Assembly: GCF_003855255.1 (NCBI RefSeq)
Contig: NZ_CP034072.1
Span: 6,738,753 to 6,802,752, forward strand
From: Mycolicibacterium nivoides
Lineage (GTDB): Bacteria > Actinomycetota > Actinomycetes > Mycobacteriales > Mycobacteriaceae
DNA: 64,000 nt
Direction of reading: 5' to 3'
This document shows, piece after piece, positions 25,342 to 36,206 of the stretch (positions within the stretch are counted from its first letter, which is position 1; the number at the start of each line of letters is the position of its first letter). Below the pieces are notes generated by a model, which saw only the letters and a list, made by a program, of their open reading frames with translations, was not told the DNA's origin and searched no databases. Position numbers and translations under genes: made by a program.

Positions 25342-26049
25342 TCAGGCGTGCCGCCGATCGGCTGAGCCGACCGTGAAGCTGAACTCCGCAACCCCGTCGA
25401 CGCCACCGGACACCACATCGCCGGGTTGCATCGGACCGACCCCGGCCGGGGTTCCGCTGTAGATCAGGTCTCCGGGAGCCAGGTCGACGGCAGCCGAGAT
25501 CGCGCTGATGACCTCCGGCACCGACCAGATCAGGTCCTTGAGGTCACCGTGCTGCTTGAGCTCGCCGTTGACCCGCAGCCAGATCTCGCCGCTGTCGGGG
25601 TGACCGACTTCGCCGACCGGATGGATCGGGGTGCACGGGGCCGATGCGTCGAACCCCTTGGCCCAATCCCAGGGCCGGCTGAGTTTCTTGGCCTCGTCCT
25701 GCAGATCGCGCCGGGTCAGGTCGACGCCGACACCGTAACCCCAGACCAGGCCCAGCGCGTCGTCCGGTGCCACGTCGCGGCCACCGGCACCCAGCGCCAC
25801 CACGAGTTCGATCTCGTGGTGAAACGACGAGGTCAGCGACGGATAGGGGACCGTGCCCTCCGCATCGATCACGGCGTCGGCCGGCTTCATGAAGAAGAAC
25901 GGCCGGCGGCCGGGGTCCTTGCCCATCTCACGCGCGTGGGCCGCGTAATTGCGTCCGACACAGAACACCCGTCGCACCGGGAAGCGTTCAGGCCCGGTGC
26001 TCACCGGGAGCGAAGCCTGCGGTGGGAGTGGGATCACGAAGTCGGCCAT
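25342..26049 (-). CDS. fumarylacetoacetate hydrolase (FAH) family protein
   Basis: A 235-residue FAH-fold enzyme. CVGRNYAAHAREMG and the metal-site segments HHEIELVVALG and GYGVGVDLTRRDLQ are hallmarks of maleylpyruvate- or fumarylpyruvate-hydrolase-like members; SGTPAGVGPMQPGDVV closes the fold. Members cleave or isomerise beta-keto acids from aromatic degradation using a divalent metal. ATG 26049 is chosen because GGGGAAG lies 9 bases upstream. Together with the SDR, SnoaL-like and FadE genes it could belong to a gentisate-like or other catabolic set. Confidence 0.87.
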   Translation of the reverse strand: MADFVIPLPPQASLPVSTGPERFPVRRVFCVGRNYAAHAREMGKDPGRRPFFFMKPADAVIDAEGTVPYPSLTSSFHHEIELVVALGAGGRDVAPDDALGLVWGYGVGVDLTRRDLQDEAKKLSRPWDWAKGFDASAPCTPIHPVGEVGHPDSGEIWLRVNGELKQHGDLKDLIWSVPEVISAISAAVDLAPGDLIYSGTPAGVGPMQPGDVVSGGVDGVAEFSFTVGSADRRHA

Positions 26050-26073
26050 GGGAACCATCTTCCCCGGCCGGTG

Positions 26074-27903
26074 TCAGAACGCGTCGTTGTCCAGTCGCAT
26101 GACCTCGTCGTCGACCGACTCGACAACCTCGCGAACAGCTGTCAGCAGCGGCAACATGTTGTGCGCGAAGAACTTCGCCACCGCGATCTTGCCTTCGTAG
26201 AACGGCCGGTCGCGGTCGGTCGCGGTCGCCAGCGCGGTCTGGGCGACCTGCGCGCCGACCAGCAGGCGCCAGCCGATGAGCAGATCGCCCACCGCCAGCA
26301 GGAACCGCACCGAGCCGAGGCCGACCTTGTACAGCTGCTCGGGCTGTTCCTGAGCGGCCATCAGGTAGCCGGTGAGCGTGGCCGCCATCGACTGCACATC
26401 GGCCAGCGCAGTGGCCAGCCGCGCGATCTCGGGTTGAAGCCCATCAGTGTTGGCCTCGATCGTCCCCGAGATCTGGGCCGCGAGGTGAGCCAGCGCTCCG
26501 CCCTGGTCGCGGACGATCTTGCGGAAGAAGAAGTCCAGCGCCTGGATCGCGGTGGTGCCTTCGTAGAGCGAATCGATCTTGGCGTCGCGGATGTACTGCT
26601 CGACCGGGTAGTCCTGCAGGTACCCGGACCCGCCGAGGGTCTGCAGCGATTCGGTCAGGATCTCGTAGGCCCGCTCGGAGCCGACACCCTTCACGATCGG
26701 CAGCAGCAGATCGTTGACGCGGTGCTCCAGGCCGGCATCGGCGCCCGAGACATGTTGCGCCACCACGGAATCCTGGTGCGCGGCGGTGTAGAGGTACACC
26801 GACCGCAGGCCCTCGGCGTAGGCCTTTTGCGTAAGCAGGCTGCGTCGCACATCGGGGTGCTCGATGATCGCGACCCGCGGTGCGGTCTTGTCGGTCATCT
26901 GGAGCATGTCCGAACCCTGGATGCGGTCCTTGGCGTACGCCAGCGCGTTGAGGTAGCCCGTGGACAGGGTGCCCGCGGACTTCACGCCCACGGTCATGCG
27001 GGCGTTCTCGATCACGCGGAACATCTGCGCGATGCCGTTGTGCACGTCGCCGACGAGATAGCCGACGGCCGGGGTGCCGTGCGCGCCGAAGGTGACCTCG
27101 CACGTCGGCGACGACTTGATACCCATCTTGTGCTCGACCCCGGTGACGAACACGCCGTTGCGCTCCCCGAGTTCGAGGGTCTCCGGGTCGAAGTGGAACT
27201 TCGGGACGTAGAACAGGCTCAGCCCCTTGGTGCCCGGCCCGGCGCCCTCGGGGCGGGCCAGCACGAGGTGGAAGACGTTCTCGGCGGTGTCGCCGACCTC
27301 GCCGCCCGAGATGAAGCGCTTCACCCCGTGGATGTGCCAGGTGCCGTCGGGCTGCGAGATGGCCTTCGTGCGCCCGGCGCCGACATCGGATCCGGCATCG
27401 GGCTCGGTCAGCACCATGGTGCCGGCCCAGCCCTTGTCCATGCTCATGCGCGCCCAGCGCTGCTGCTGTTCGGTGCCGACCTCGGCCAGGGTGTGCGCCA
27501 TTGCCGGGCCCAGACCGTAGAAGAACATCGCCGACGGGTTGGCGCACATGATCATTTCCTGGATGGCCCACACCAACGACGCGGGCGCCGCTGTGCCGCC
27601 TGCGTTCTCGGCGAGGCCGATGCGCCACCACTCGGCGTCCTTGACGGCCTGCACGGTCTTGGCGAGCGGTCCGGGCACCGTGATCTCGTGGGTGGCGGGA
27701 TCGAACTCGGGCGGGTTGCGGTCGCCGTCGGCGAACGATTCTGCGACGACACCTTCGGCAAAGCGGGCGACCTCGTCGAGCATGGTCTGTGCGGTCTCGG
27801 TGTCGAGGTCACCGAAGGCGCCCGAGTCGAGGACCGGACCCAAGCCGAGAACCTGGAAGAGATTGAATTCGATATCGCGGACATTGGCGATGTAGTGAGC
27901 CAC
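26074..27903 (-). CDS. acyl-CoA dehydrogenase, FadE5-like
   Basis: A 609-residue acyl-CoA dehydrogenase resembling M. tuberculosis FadE5 (611 residues) from end to end. It starts [19 protein letters not shown], has the FAD-binding [20 protein letters not shown] and the C-terminal catalytic-Glu segment [20 protein letters not shown]. FadE5-type enzymes oxidise acyl-CoAs of varied chain length. GTG 27903 matches the family N-terminus; the frame is open a little further upstream. It is divergent from hrpA over a 138-base promoter region. Whether it is the FadE5 orthologue or a paralogue cannot be decided here. Confidence 0.88.
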   Translation of the reverse strand: MAHYIANVRDIEFNLFQVLGLGPVLDSGAFGDLDTETAQTMLDEVARFAEGVVAESFADGDRNPPEFDPATHEITVPGPLAKTVQAVKDAEWWRIGLAENAGGTAAPASLVWAIQEMIMCANPSAMFFYGLGPAMAHTLAEVGTEQQQRWARMSMDKGWAGTMVLTEPDAGSDVGAGRTKAISQPDGTWHIHGVKRFISGGEVGDTAENVFHLVLARPEGAGPGTKGLSLFYVPKFHFDPETLELGERNGVFVTGVEHKMGIKSSPTCEVTFGAHGTPAVGYLVGDVHNGIAQMFRVIENARMTVGVKSAGTLSTGYLNALAYAKDRIQGSDMLQMTDKTAPRVAIIEHPDVRRSLLTQKAYAEGLRSVYLYTAAHQDSVVAQHVSGADAGLEHRVNDLLLPIVKGVGSERAYEILTESLQTLGGSGYLQDYPVEQYIRDAKIDSLYEGTTAIQALDFFFRKIVRDQGGALAHLAAQISGTIEANTDGLQPEIARLATALADVQSMAATLTGYLMAAQEQPEQLYKVGLGSVRFLLAVGDLLIGWRLLVGAQVAQTALATATDRDRPFYEGKIAVAKFFAHNMLPLLTAVREVVESVDDEVMRLDNDAF

Positions 27904-28041
27904 GATGGGCAAGCGTCGACGAGGCCCGATGGGGTACGCAAGCGTAGGTTGCAGCAACCTACGGCTACGGAACCGGAGGTTGCCAGCTCCGCGCGGGATG
28001 TGAGCTACATCACATTTGCTCGTGCACCTATCCTTGACCGA

Positions 28042-31000
28042 GTGTCCGAACCGTCAGTCGCCGAGCTGCGCTCCCGTCTCGACGACCTGACCATCCGCGA
28101 CGCGGACCGGCTGCGCCGGCGCCTGCGCAATCTCCGCGGCACCGAGCCGGCCCAGATCGAGAAGATCGCCGAGCAGGTCGCGGCAGCGGAAGGCCTCGTG
28201 CTCACCCGTCAGGCCGCCGTCCCGGTCATCACCTATCCGGACCTCCCGGTCAGCCAGCACCGCGATGAGCTGGCCAAAGCCATCAGCGAGAACCAGGTGG
28301 TCGTGGTCGCCGGTGCGACGGGCTCGGGCAAGACCACGCAGCTGCCCAAGATCTGCCTGGACCTCGGTCGCGGGATCCGCGGCACCATCGGCCACACCCA
28401 GCCCCGCCGGCTCGCGGCGCGCACGGTCGCGCAGCGCATCGCCGACGAACTCGGCACCCCGCTCGGCGACGCAGTCGGCTACACCGTGCGCTTCACCGAT
28501 CAGGCCAGCGATTCGACCCTGATCAAGCTGATGACCGACGGCATTCTGCTCGCCGAGATTCAAAGAGACCGCCGGCTGCTGCGCTACGACACATTGATCC
28601 TCGACGAGGCGCACGAGCGCAGCCTCAACATCGACTTCCTGCTCGGCTACCTGCGCGAGTTGTTGCCCCGCCGTCCCGACCTCAAGGTCATCGTCACCTC
28701 GGCCACCATCGAGCCGGAACGGTTCGCGGCACACTTCGGCGGTGCCGAAAATGGGCTCAGGGGCGATGCTCCGATCGTCGAGGTGTCGGGGCGGACCTAT
28801 CCCGTCGAGATCCGGTACCGGCCCCTGGAAGTCACGGTCAGCAGTGAGGACGACGCCGAGGATCCCGACGACCCCGACCACGAGATCGTCCGCACCGAGG
28901 TCCGCGACCCGACCGAGGCCATCGTCGACGCGGTCCGTGAACTGGAAGCCGAACCGCCCGGTGACGTGCTGGTGTTCCTGTCCGGTGAACGCGAAATCCG
29001 GGACACCGCAGAGGCATTGAAGGACCTGCGGAACACCGAGGTGCTGCCGCTGTATGCCCGACTGCCCACCGCCGAACAGCAGAAGGTCTTCCAGCCGAGT
29101 CGCAACGGCCGGCGAATCGTGCTGGCCACCAACGTGGCCGAGACCTCACTCACCGTGCCGGGCATCCGCTATGTCGTCGACCCGGGCACCGCGCGGATCT
29201 CCCGCTACAGCCGTCGCACCAAGGTGCAGCGCCTGCCGATCGAGCCGATCTCGCAGGCCTCAGCCGCCCAGCGGGCGGGCCGCTCCGGGCGTACCGCGCC
29301 CGGCGTCTGCATCCGGCTGTACTCGGAGCAGGATTTCGAATCCCGGCCCCGCTACACCGATCCGGAGATCCTGCGGACCAACCTGGCCGCCGTCATCCTG
29401 CAGATGGCTGCCCTGCAACTCGGTGACATCGCCGAGTTTCCGTTCCTCGACCCGCCGGATGCCCGCAGCGTCCGCGACGGTGTGCAGTTGCTGCAGGAAC
29501 TCGGCGCGTTCGACAACGCCGGCGCACTGACCGACGTCGGACGACGGCTGGCCCGGCTGCCGCTCGACCCGCGGGTCGGGCGGATGATCCTGCAGGCCGA
29601 CACCGAGGGCTGCGTGCGTGAGGTGCTGGTGCTGGCGGCCGCGCTGTCGATCCCCGATCCGCGCGAGCGCCCGGCTGACCGGGAGGACGCGGCGCGGCAG
29701 AAGCACGCGCGGTTCGCCGATGCGCATTCGGATTTCATCTCATACCTCAACCTGTGGAACTACCTGCGGGAGCAGCGAAACCAGCGTTCCGGCAGTGCTT
29801 TCCGGCGGATGTGCCGAGAGGAGTTCCTGCACTACCTGCGGATCCGGGAGTGGCAGGACCTGACCGGCCAGCTGCGCAGCATCGCCCGCGACATCGGGAT
29901 CCGCGAGGGTGACGAGCCTGCCGAGCCGGCCAGCATCCACGCCGCGCTGACCGCGGGCCTGCTGTCCCACGTCGGGCTGCGTGAAGGGGAGTCCCGTGAC
30001 TACGCGGGCGCGCGCAACTCCAAGTTCGTGCTCGCGCCGGGCTCGGTGCTGACGAAGAAGCCGCCGCGCTGGATCGTGGTGGCCGACCTGGTCGAGACCA
30101 GCCGGCTGTTCGGCCGCATCGCCGCAAAGGTCGAACCCGAGGCGATCGAGCGGGTGGCCGGACATCTGGTGCAACGCAACTACAGCGAGCCGCACTGGGA
30201 GGCCAAGCGGGGCGCCGTGGTGGCGCTCGAGCGGGTCACGCTCTACGGGCTGCCTCTGGTTCCGCGCCGGAAGATCGGATACACCGAGATCGATCCAGAG
30301 CTGTGCCGGGAGTTGTTCATCCGGCATGCGCTGGTGGAGGGGGACTGGCAGACCCGGCACCACTTCTTCCGCGACAATGCCCGGCTGCGGGCCGAACTCG
30401 AGGAGATCGAGGAACGGGCCCGTCGGCGTGACCTGCTGGTCGGCGACGACGACATCTACGCCCTCTATGACGCCCGCATCCCGGCCGGCATCGTGTCCGC
30501 CCGTCACTTCGACGCGTGGTGGAAGAAGCAGCGGCACAAGACACCTGACCTGCTCACCTTCACCCGTGACGACCTGCTGCGATCCGAGGACGGTGCGGAC
30601 AATCCCGACACCTGGCAGACCGGCGATCTCGAACTGCCGCTGACCTACCGGTTCGAGCCGGGGGCCGCCGACGACGGCGTCACCGTGCACGTGCCCGTCG
30701 GCGTGCTGGCCCGGCTCGGCGGTGACGGCTTCGCCTGGCAGGTACCGGCTTTGCGGGAGGAACTGGTCACCGCCCTGATCAAGTCACTGCCCAAGGATCT
30801 ACGGCGCAACTTCGTCCCGGCTCCCGACACCGCGCGCGCCATCCTGGGTGACATCGATCCGTCCGCGGGGTCCCTGCTGGACGAGATCCAGCGAGAACTG
30901 CGCAGGCGCAGCGGCATTCTGGTGCCGATCGACGCGTTCGATCTCAGCAAGGTCCCTGACCATCTGAGGATGACGTTCGCCGTGGAGTCGGCCGACGGCA

Positions 31001-31959
31001 AAGAGGTGGCCCGCGGCAAGAACATCGACGCGCTGCGCGAGCAGCTGGCCGTGCCCGTTGCCCAGGCCGTGGCCGAGGCGCTGGGCGGCGACCTGGAACG
31101 CACCGGTTTGCGGGCTTGGCCCGAGGACCTCGACGAGCTGCCGCGCACAGTGGAGAACGTCAGCGGCGGGCACACCGTGCGCGGATACCCGGCCTTCGTG
31201 GATACCGGAAAGGCCGTCGACATCAAGGTGTTCGCGAACCCGGCCGATCAAGCCGCGGCGATGCGCCCCGGTCTTCGCCGGTTGTTGCGGCTGACCGCGC
31301 CGTCCCCGGTCAAGGCGATCGAACGGGGACTGAGCACCCGGACCCGCCTGGCGCTCAACGCCAATCCCGACGGCACTCTGGCGGCGCTGCTCGATGATTG
31401 CGCCGATGCGGCCGCTGATGTGCTGGTTCCCAAACCGGTGTGGACGAAGGCCGAGTTCGCCGGCGTCCTGGCCAGGGCCGGCAAGGAACTCGGCCCCACC
31501 ACGCAAGCCGGGGTGAGCCGGGTCGAGAAGGTGCTGGCCGCCGCGCACGAAGTGCAGGTCGCGCTGCCTGACAAGCCGTCACCCGCCCAGGCCGATGCGG
31601 TCGCCGATATCCGGTCGCAACTGGACCGCCTGTTGCCCAAGGGTTTTGTCACAGCGACCGGCATCGCGCGACTGAACGACCTGACCAGATACGTCACCGC
31701 GATCACCCGCCGGTTGGAACGGTTGCCGCAGGCACTCGGTGCCGATCGGGAGCGGATGTCGCGTGTGCACGCCGTCGAGGATGCCTATGACGAACTGGTG
31801 CAGGCGCTTTCGCCGGGCCGCGCGGCGGCTGCTGACATCCGGGACATCGCGTGGCAGATCGAGGAGCTACGGGTCAGCCTGTGGGCCCAGCAGCTCGGCA
31901 CGCCACGGCCGGTCAGCGAGCAGCGCATCTACAAGGTGATCGACGCTGTCGTCAAGTAG
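28042..31959 (+). CDS. hrpA: ATP-dependent RNA helicase HrpA
   Basis: A 1305-residue DEAH-box helicase, the length of E. coli HrpA (1300). Walker A is GATGSGKT at residues 91-98 and the DEAH box at 188-191. [24 protein letters not shown] and [18 protein letters not shown] (motif VI) follow. After the helicase core come the winged-helix, ratchet and OB parts and the long HrpA-specific C-terminal region. GTG 28042 is chosen; the frame stays open far upstream, opposite the FadE and FAH genes, but that part is antisense shadow. HrpA resolves stalled, colliding ribosomes. It is monocistronic and ends next to a convergent gene. Confidence 0.93.
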   Translation: MSEPSVAELRSRLDDLTIRDADRLRRRLRNLRGTEPAQIEKIAEQVAAAEGLVLTRQAAVPVITYPDLPVSQHRDELAKAISENQVVVVAGATGSGKTTQLPKICLDLGRGIRGTIGHTQPRRLAARTVAQRIADELGTPLGDAVGYTVRFTDQASDSTLIKLMTDGILLAEIQRDRRLLRYDTLILDEAHERSLNIDFLLGYLRELLPRRPDLKVIVTSATIEPERFAAHFGGAENGLRGDAPIVEVSGRTYPVEIRYRPLEVTVSSEDDAEDPDDPDHEIVRTEVRDPTEAIVDAVRELEAEPPGDVLVFLSGEREIRDTAEALKDLRNTEVLPLYARLPTAEQQKVFQPSRNGRRIVLATNVAETSLTVPGIRYVVDPGTARISRYSRRTKVQRLPIEPISQASAAQRAGRSGRTAPGVCIRLYSEQDFESRPRYTDPEILRTNLAAVILQMAALQLGDIAEFPFLDPPDARSVRDGVQLLQELGAFDNAGALTDVGRRLARLPLDPRVGRMILQADTEGCVREVLVLAAALSIPDPRERPADREDAARQKHARFADAHSDFISYLNLWNYLREQRNQRSGSAFRRMCREEFLHYLRIREWQDLTGQLRSIARDIGIREGDEPAEPASIHAALTAGLLSHVGLREGESRDYAGARNSKFVLAPGSVLTKKPPRWIVVADLVETSRLFGRIAAKVEPEAIERVAGHLVQRNYSEPHWEAKRGAVVALERVTLYGLPLVPRRKIGYTEIDPELCRELFIRHALVEGDWQTRHHFFRDNARLRAELEEIEERARRRDLLVGDDDIYALYDARIPAGIVSARHFDAWWKKQRHKTPDLLTFTRDDLLRSEDGADNPDTWQTGDLELPLTYRFEPGAADDGVTVHVPVGVLARLGGDGFAWQVPALREELVTALIKSLPKDLRRNFVPAPDTARAILGDIDPSAGSLLDEIQRELRRRSGILVPIDAFDLSKVPDHLRMTFAVESADGKEVARGKNIDALREQLAVPVAQAVAEALGGDLERTGLRAWPEDLDELPRTVENVSGGHTVRGYPAFVDTGKAVDIKVFANPADQAAAMRPGLRRLLRLTAPSPVKAIERGLSTRTRLALNANPDGTLAALLDDCADAAADVLVPKPVWTKAEFAGVLARAGKELGPTTQAGVSRVEKVLAAAHEVQVALPDKPSPAQADAVADIRSQLDRLLPKGFVTATGIARLNDLTRYVTAITRRLERLPQALGADRERMSRVHAVEDAYDELVQALSPGRAAAADIRDIAWQIEELRVSLWAQQLGTPRPVSEQRIYKVIDAVVK

Positions 31960-32865
31960 TCAGGCGATGGTGTGTTCGATGCGGCCGATGTCGTCCAGGG
32001 TCAGAGTGAGGGTGTCCCCGGGGCGCAGCCAGTGCCCCGTCTCCATACCGCTTCCACCGGGGAGTGTCCCGGTGCCGAAAAGTTCACCGGGATAGAGCGG
32101 TTCGCTGCGTGACGCGTGCGCCAGCACCTCACCCAGGCTGTGCTGCATCCCGGCGCTGTCGACCGTGCTGACCACCGCCCCGTTGAGCGCGACGGAACCG
32201 GTGAGGGAATTGATCCGGAGCAGGATCTCATCGGCGGTGACCGCGGTGTCCGACATCGAGCTCGCGAAATGCTTGGACTTCTGCGGCCCGAAGCCGCTGA
32301 GCATCTCCGGGCGCTGCACGTCGCGGGCGCTGAAGTCATTGAGTACCACGAATGCGCCGATGGCCCCGGCCGCTTCCTCAGGTGTCGCGTTGAACAACGG
32401 TGCGGCGAGGACGAATCCGATCTCCAGCTCGAAGTCGAGTGCCTGCGAATAGTCCGGTATCGCAACCGGCGTGCCGGTCGGGACGAAGGTCTGAGCGTTG
32501 GACATGTAGTAGATCGGCTGCTGGTAGAACAGCGGCTTGGGCTTGAACTGCGGCACCGGGCGGCCGGTCACGCGCTCGTACAGCGACTTCACCCGGTACA
32601 GGCCGGGATGGAAGCGCCTGACCAGCCCGCGGGCGGCGTCGACGTTGTGCTGTTCGTACAGCATGAAGTCGCGGAACGACAGCGGCTGGAACGGCAGCAG
32701 ATGGTCGCTGTGCTGCAGTTGACGGTCGGCCGAGGCAGCGAGCCACGCGTCGTCGAATACCCGGCCGCCGAGCGGTGTGAGGTCGGAATGCGCAGTCCAA
32801 TTGCCATCGGAATCAAGCGTTTCCACGCTCAGTCCGGTGGCCGTGCGGACACGACGCAGCTTCAC
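31960..32865 (-). CDS. fumarylacetoacetase-family hydrolase
   Basis: A 301-residue FAH-family enzyme with LDFELEIGFVLAAPL (metal-binding Glu pair), VVLNDFSARDVQ and a C-terminal part with ELFGTGTLPGGSG. The N-terminal extension FRDFMLYEQHNVDAARGLVRRFHP is typical of the group that includes bacterial fumarylacetoacetase-like proteins. GTG 32865 overlaps the preceding stop as GTGA and is preferred over ATG 32874. It probably cleaves a diketo acid. It is the last gene of an operon with an alpha/beta hydrolase and two acyl-CoA dehydrogenases. It abuts convergent hrpA with no spacer. Confidence 0.88.
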   Translation of the reverse strand: MKLRRVRTATGLSVETLDSDGNWTAHSDLTPLGGRVFDDAWLAASADRQLQHSDHLLPFQPLSFRDFMLYEQHNVDAARGLVRRFHPGLYRVKSLYERVTGRPVPQFKPKPLFYQQPIYYMSNAQTFVPTGTPVAIPDYSQALDFELEIGFVLAAPLFNATPEEAAGAIGAFVVLNDFSARDVQRPEMLSGFGPQKSKHFASSMSDTAVTADEILLRINSLTGSVALNGAVVSTVDSAGMQHSLGEVLAHASRSEPLYPGELFGTGTLPGGSGMETGHWLRPGDTLTLTLDDIGRIEHTIA

Positions 32866-33710
32866 TGGGCACATCCGAGTTGCCTGCGCAGGAACGCGGT
32901 GAGGTACCGTGCCACCACGTCGGGTTGCTCGAGCCAGGGCCAATGGCCGGTCCCGGGAATCGGCTGCACCTCACAGTTCCGGAAGATCCGGCGGTAGTCG
33001 TCGGTTTGTGCGAACGGCACGTAGCGGTCATCGGCACCCCACACCACCAGGACGTCGCCTGAGTATTCGGCGAGCCGATCGACATAGGGCGCGAGGGCAT
33101 TCGGGCCAGTGGACCGGTACAGCTTCAAGACCGCATCGGGTGTACCACGGGCGAACATGTGCTCGGCGATCGATTCCAGCGCATCGGCCGGCAGCCCCGG
33201 GTCCCGCATGGCGAGCACGCGACGTAGGACGGCCGGGTTGCCGATCCGCGACAGGGCCTCGGCCAGCACGGGTGTCCGCCACAGCTTGGCGGCGAAGTGG
33301 TTGATCACCACCGGGGCGTTGATCAACGTGATGCTGGCGACCGAGTCGAGATGGTCGGCGGCCCACGCGAGTGCCCAGGGCCCGCCGAAGTCATGCGCGA
33401 CCAGATGCACGCGTTCGACGCCGAGCTGGTCGAGGATCGCGTCGAGGTGCGCCGCGTAGGCAGCCACGGTGTACGGCCACTGGGCCGGCTTGTCGGCCGC
33501 GCCGAATCCCGGCATCTCCGGAGCGATCACCCGCGCGAAACCGGCGACCGGCGTCAGCAACCGGTCCCACTTGGCCCCGGCATTGTTGCCGTGCACGAAC
33601 ACCACTGCTTCTGGTGCTTGTTGCTGGTCGGGGCCTGATGGACCGGCAACAAGCACCGGCGACCGCACCCCGTCGACAGCCAGCGTGCGGAGTTCGGCAG
33701 CGCTGTCCAT
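32862..33710 (-). CDS. alpha/beta hydrolase, epoxide hydrolase/haloalkane dehalogenase-like (Asp nucleophile)
   Basis: A 282-residue hydrolase with HGN as oxyanion motif near residue 40. The nucleophile elbow is AHDFGGPW, giving Asp107, and the catalytic His is His256 in GTGHWPWLEQP. The Asp nucleophile and HDFGG context are those of epoxide hydrolases and haloalkane dehalogenases rather than Ser esterases. Start ATG 33710 (MDSAAEL) is chosen; the frame is open to 33734. Its stop overlaps the FAH gene start, and it follows the acyl-CoA dehydrogenase gene by 48 bases, so it is part of one catabolic operon. Confidence 0.85.
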   Translation of the reverse strand: MDSAAELRTLAVDGVRSPVLVAGPSGPDQQQAPEAVVFVHGNNAGAKWDRLLTPVAGFARVIAPEMPGFGAADKPAQWPYTVAAYAAHLDAILDQLGVERVHLVAHDFGGPWALAWAADHLDSVASITLINAPVVINHFAAKLWRTPVLAEALSRIGNPAVLRRVLAMRDPGLPADALESIAEHMFARGTPDAVLKLYRSTGPNALAPYVDRLAEYSGDVLVVWGADDRYVPFAQTDDYRRIFRNCEVQPIPGTGHWPWLEQPDVVARYLTAFLRRQLGCAQ

Positions 33711-33758
33711 CAGCGGGATTTTACGGTCGCGCAACGCTTGCCGCGCGTTTTCAACCGA

Positions 33759-34952
33759 TCATGGCGTACCCGTGGCCACCCACGGCACGCGCTCGGCCTC
33801 CACGTCGTCGAGCACCAGTTCGGCCACCCGCGACCGGTGGGCCTCCGCACTGCCCAACAGTGCGGCATCGGTGGTGGCCCGCTTGAAGTACAGATGCGCC
33901 TGGTGCTCCCAGGTGAATCCGATCCCGCCGTGCACCTGGATGGTGTCGGCAGCAATCTTCGCGAACGCCGCCGATGCGGTGGCCTGGGCGATGCTGGCCG
34001 CCAGCGCCGGGTCGTCGGTGCCGTCGGTCAGTGCCCACGCCGCGTGATAGGTCGCCGAGCGGGCGTGCTCGAGATCCACCAGGCAGTCCGCCAGCCGGTG
34101 TTTGACGGCCTGGAAGGAGCCGATCTGCCTGCCGAACTGCAGCCTCGATTTCGCGTATTCCACCGACAGATCCAGCAGATGCTGTGCGGCGCCGACCTGT
34201 TCGGCGGCCAGCAGTGCCGAGGCCACCTGGAATGCGTGGGCGATGACGCGATCGGCCTCGTCCGTGCCGGCCACCAGTTGGGCGGGCGCAGCGGTCAAGA
34301 CGATGGTGGCCTGCGGCCGGGTGAGGTCGAGCGTGGTCAGCGGGTTGCGCTGCACGCCAGGGCCCGTCGCCTCGACGGTGTACAGAGCCACGCCGTCGGG
34401 TCCCGTGGCCGCCACCAGCAACACGTCGGCGGCATCGCCGTCCACGACGCGCTCGACCGTGCCGGTGAGTGTCCCGTCCTCGGCGACAGTGACATTCACC
34501 GCCGCGGGATCGAATGCGCCGGCCCGATCCGGGACCGCGAACGCCGCGGTGCGGGTGCCTTCGGCGAGTGAGCCGAGGAGTTCGCCGCGCACCGGACCGG
34601 CCGAGGAGGCGACCAGCGCCGGGATCGAGAGCAACACGGTGCCGAACACCGGGCCGCACGCCAATGCCGCGCCGAGTTCCTCGACCGCGATGGCCTGGTC
34701 GACGAGCGTGCCGCCGGCTCCGCCGTCGGCCTCGGGAACCGCCAGACCGAGCACGCCGAGCTCGGCGCCCAACCGCGCCCACACCGACGGATCGAACCGG
34801 GGTTCGGACTCCATCAGGGTCCGCACGGTCTGCTCGTCGAAGTTCTCGGCACAGAACTTGCGGACCGCCGTCCGCAGCTGGGCCTGTTCGTCGGTGAACC
34901 TGAACTCAGAATCAGCCACATCTCTGGGTTGATCCGCAAGCTTCTCAACCAC
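33759..34952 (-). CDS. acyl-CoA dehydrogenase, small-type subunit
   Basis: A 397-residue acyl-CoA dehydrogenase. The FRFTDEQAQLRTAVRKFCAEN start and C-terminal IQVHGGIGFTWEHQAHLYFKRA are typical of the partner subunit in mycobacterial alpha2beta2 enzymes. In these the usual catalytic Glu loop is replaced by the GFTWEH stretch. GTG 34952, with AAGGAG eight bases upstream, overlaps the end of the other dehydrogenase gene by 8 bases. The pair probably forms one heterotetramer, like the sterol side-chain dehydrogenases. Substrate unknown. Confidence 0.88.
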   Translation of the reverse strand: MVEKLADQPRDVADSEFRFTDEQAQLRTAVRKFCAENFDEQTVRTLMESEPRFDPSVWARLGAELGVLGLAVPEADGGAGGTLVDQAIAVEELGAALACGPVFGTVLLSIPALVASSAGPVRGELLGSLAEGTRTAAFAVPDRAGAFDPAAVNVTVAEDGTLTGTVERVVDGDAADVLLVAATGPDGVALYTVEATGPGVQRNPLTTLDLTRPQATIVLTAAPAQLVAGTDEADRVIAHAFQVASALLAAEQVGAAQHLLDLSVEYAKSRLQFGRQIGSFQAVKHRLADCLVDLEHARSATYHAAWALTDGTDDPALAASIAQATASAAFAKIAADTIQVHGGIGFTWEHQAHLYFKRATTDAALLGSAEAHRSRVAELVLDDVEAERVPWVATGTP

Positions 34953-36147
34953 GCGGGATCTCCTTCCACGGCATACCGGCATCGGCCCGCAGATCGCCGG
35001 GCAGCCCGAGGATCCGTTCGCCGAGAATGTTGCGCATCACCTCTGAGGTGCCGCCTTCGATGGTGTTGGCCTTGCTCCGCAGGAAGCGCTGCTGGATGGG
35101 GCCGCGCCAATCGGTGCTTTTCTCGTCGTCATCTCGATCGCCCGTCCCGTACCCGTGATACAGGATCCCTTCGGGCCCAAGAAGATCCATGCACCACTGG
35201 TAGATGTGCTGGTTGAGCTCGGCGCCGACGAGCTTTCCGATCGACCCTTCGGGACCCGGCCCACCGACGGTGGCGGCCGCACGCGAACGCTCTGCGGTCA
35301 GGCGCTGAGCCTCGGAGCGCAGCCATAGCCGGGTCAGCCGATCCCGCAGCACCGGGGTGCGCAGATCCGGGCGTGATGCCCACAGTGCCACGGCATCCGA
35401 GATGGTCCCGGCGCCGCGACGGTTGCCGCTGCCGCCGAGCGCGCTGCGCTCGTTCATCAGCGTTGTCATCGCGACGTTCCAGCCGTTGCCGACCTCCCCG
35501 AGCCGATGAGCATCGGGGATACGGGCGTCGGTGATGTACACCTCGTTGAACTCGGCCTGGCCGGTCATCTGCCGCAGCGGCCTGGTCTCGACGCCCGGCC
35601 CGTGCATGTCCAGCACGAAGTACGTGAGGCCTTTGTGTTTGGGCACATCGGGATTCGAGCGGGCCAGCAGCAGACCCCAGCGCGCCCGGTGCGCCAGGCT
35701 GGTCCACACCTTCTGACCGTTCAGCACCCACTCGTCACCGTCGCGAACCGCGGACGTGGCCAGCCCGGCCAGGTCCGATCCCGCACCCGGCTCGGAGAAC
35801 AGCTGGCACCAGATGTGCTCGGTACTCGCCAGCGGGCGCAGCCACGACTTCTTGAGCTCGTCGGACTGAGCGTGTTCACGCACCGTCGGTGCGGCCATGC
35901 CGTAGCCCATCGGATTGAGGCCCAACGGTATGGGGCCGCCGGCGCCCTGCAGGATGCGGTCGGCCACGACCTGCAGACCGCGCGACACCCCGAGACCGCC
36001 GAGGCCCTCGGGGAAGTGGACCCAGGACAGGCCCGCGTCGTAACAGGCGGCCAGGTACTCGGGGATCGGGACTTTCTTGGGGTCGTGGTCGGCCACGACC
36101 CGGCGGGCGAGGTCGGAGACCCGGTCCGCATCAGCGACGCTGCTCAT
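34945..36147 (-). CDS. acyl-CoA dehydrogenase, catalytic subunit
   Basis: A 400-residue acyl-CoA dehydrogenase. CQLFSEPGAGSDLAGLATSAVRDGDEW binds FAD and substrate, and the C-terminal NTIEGGTSEVMRNILGERILGLP carries the catalytic Glu and the loop that binds FAD. ATG 36147 starts MSSVADADR. It overlaps the small-type subunit gene by 8 bases, and both share the operon with the epoxide-hydrolase-like and FAH genes. Divergent from the NDH-like oxidoreductase gene over about 60 bases. In mycobacteria such pairs act on CoA thioesters of steroid or other bulky side chains. Confidence 0.9.
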   Translation of the reverse strand: MSSVADADRVSDLARRVVADHDPKKVPIPEYLAACYDAGLSWVHFPEGLGGLGVSRGLQVVADRILQGAGGPIPLGLNPMGYGMAAPTVREHAQSDELKKSWLRPLASTEHIWCQLFSEPGAGSDLAGLATSAVRDGDEWVLNGQKVWTSLAHRARWGLLLARSNPDVPKHKGLTYFVLDMHGPGVETRPLRQMTGQAEFNEVYITDARIPDAHRLGEVGNGWNVAMTTLMNERSALGGSGNRRGAGTISDAVALWASRPDLRTPVLRDRLTRLWLRSEAQRLTAERSRAAATVGGPGPEGSIGKLVGAELNQHIYQWCMDLLGPEGILYHGYGTGDRDDDEKSTDWRGPIQQRFLRSKANTIEGGTSEVMRNILGERILGLPGDLRADAGMPWKEIPRG

Positions 36148-36206
36148 CCAGCCACGATAGGGAAAGGGATTCAGCGGCCCGCGCGCGGGCGGTAGCGTCA
36201 CCGGAC

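Noticed and set aside
25426..28041. Open frame running upstream of hrpA, giving a 2177-residue ORF
   Set aside because: The upstream part lies opposite the FAH and FadE genes, which have clear family motifs; HrpA proteins begin near 28042. It is high-GC antisense shadow.
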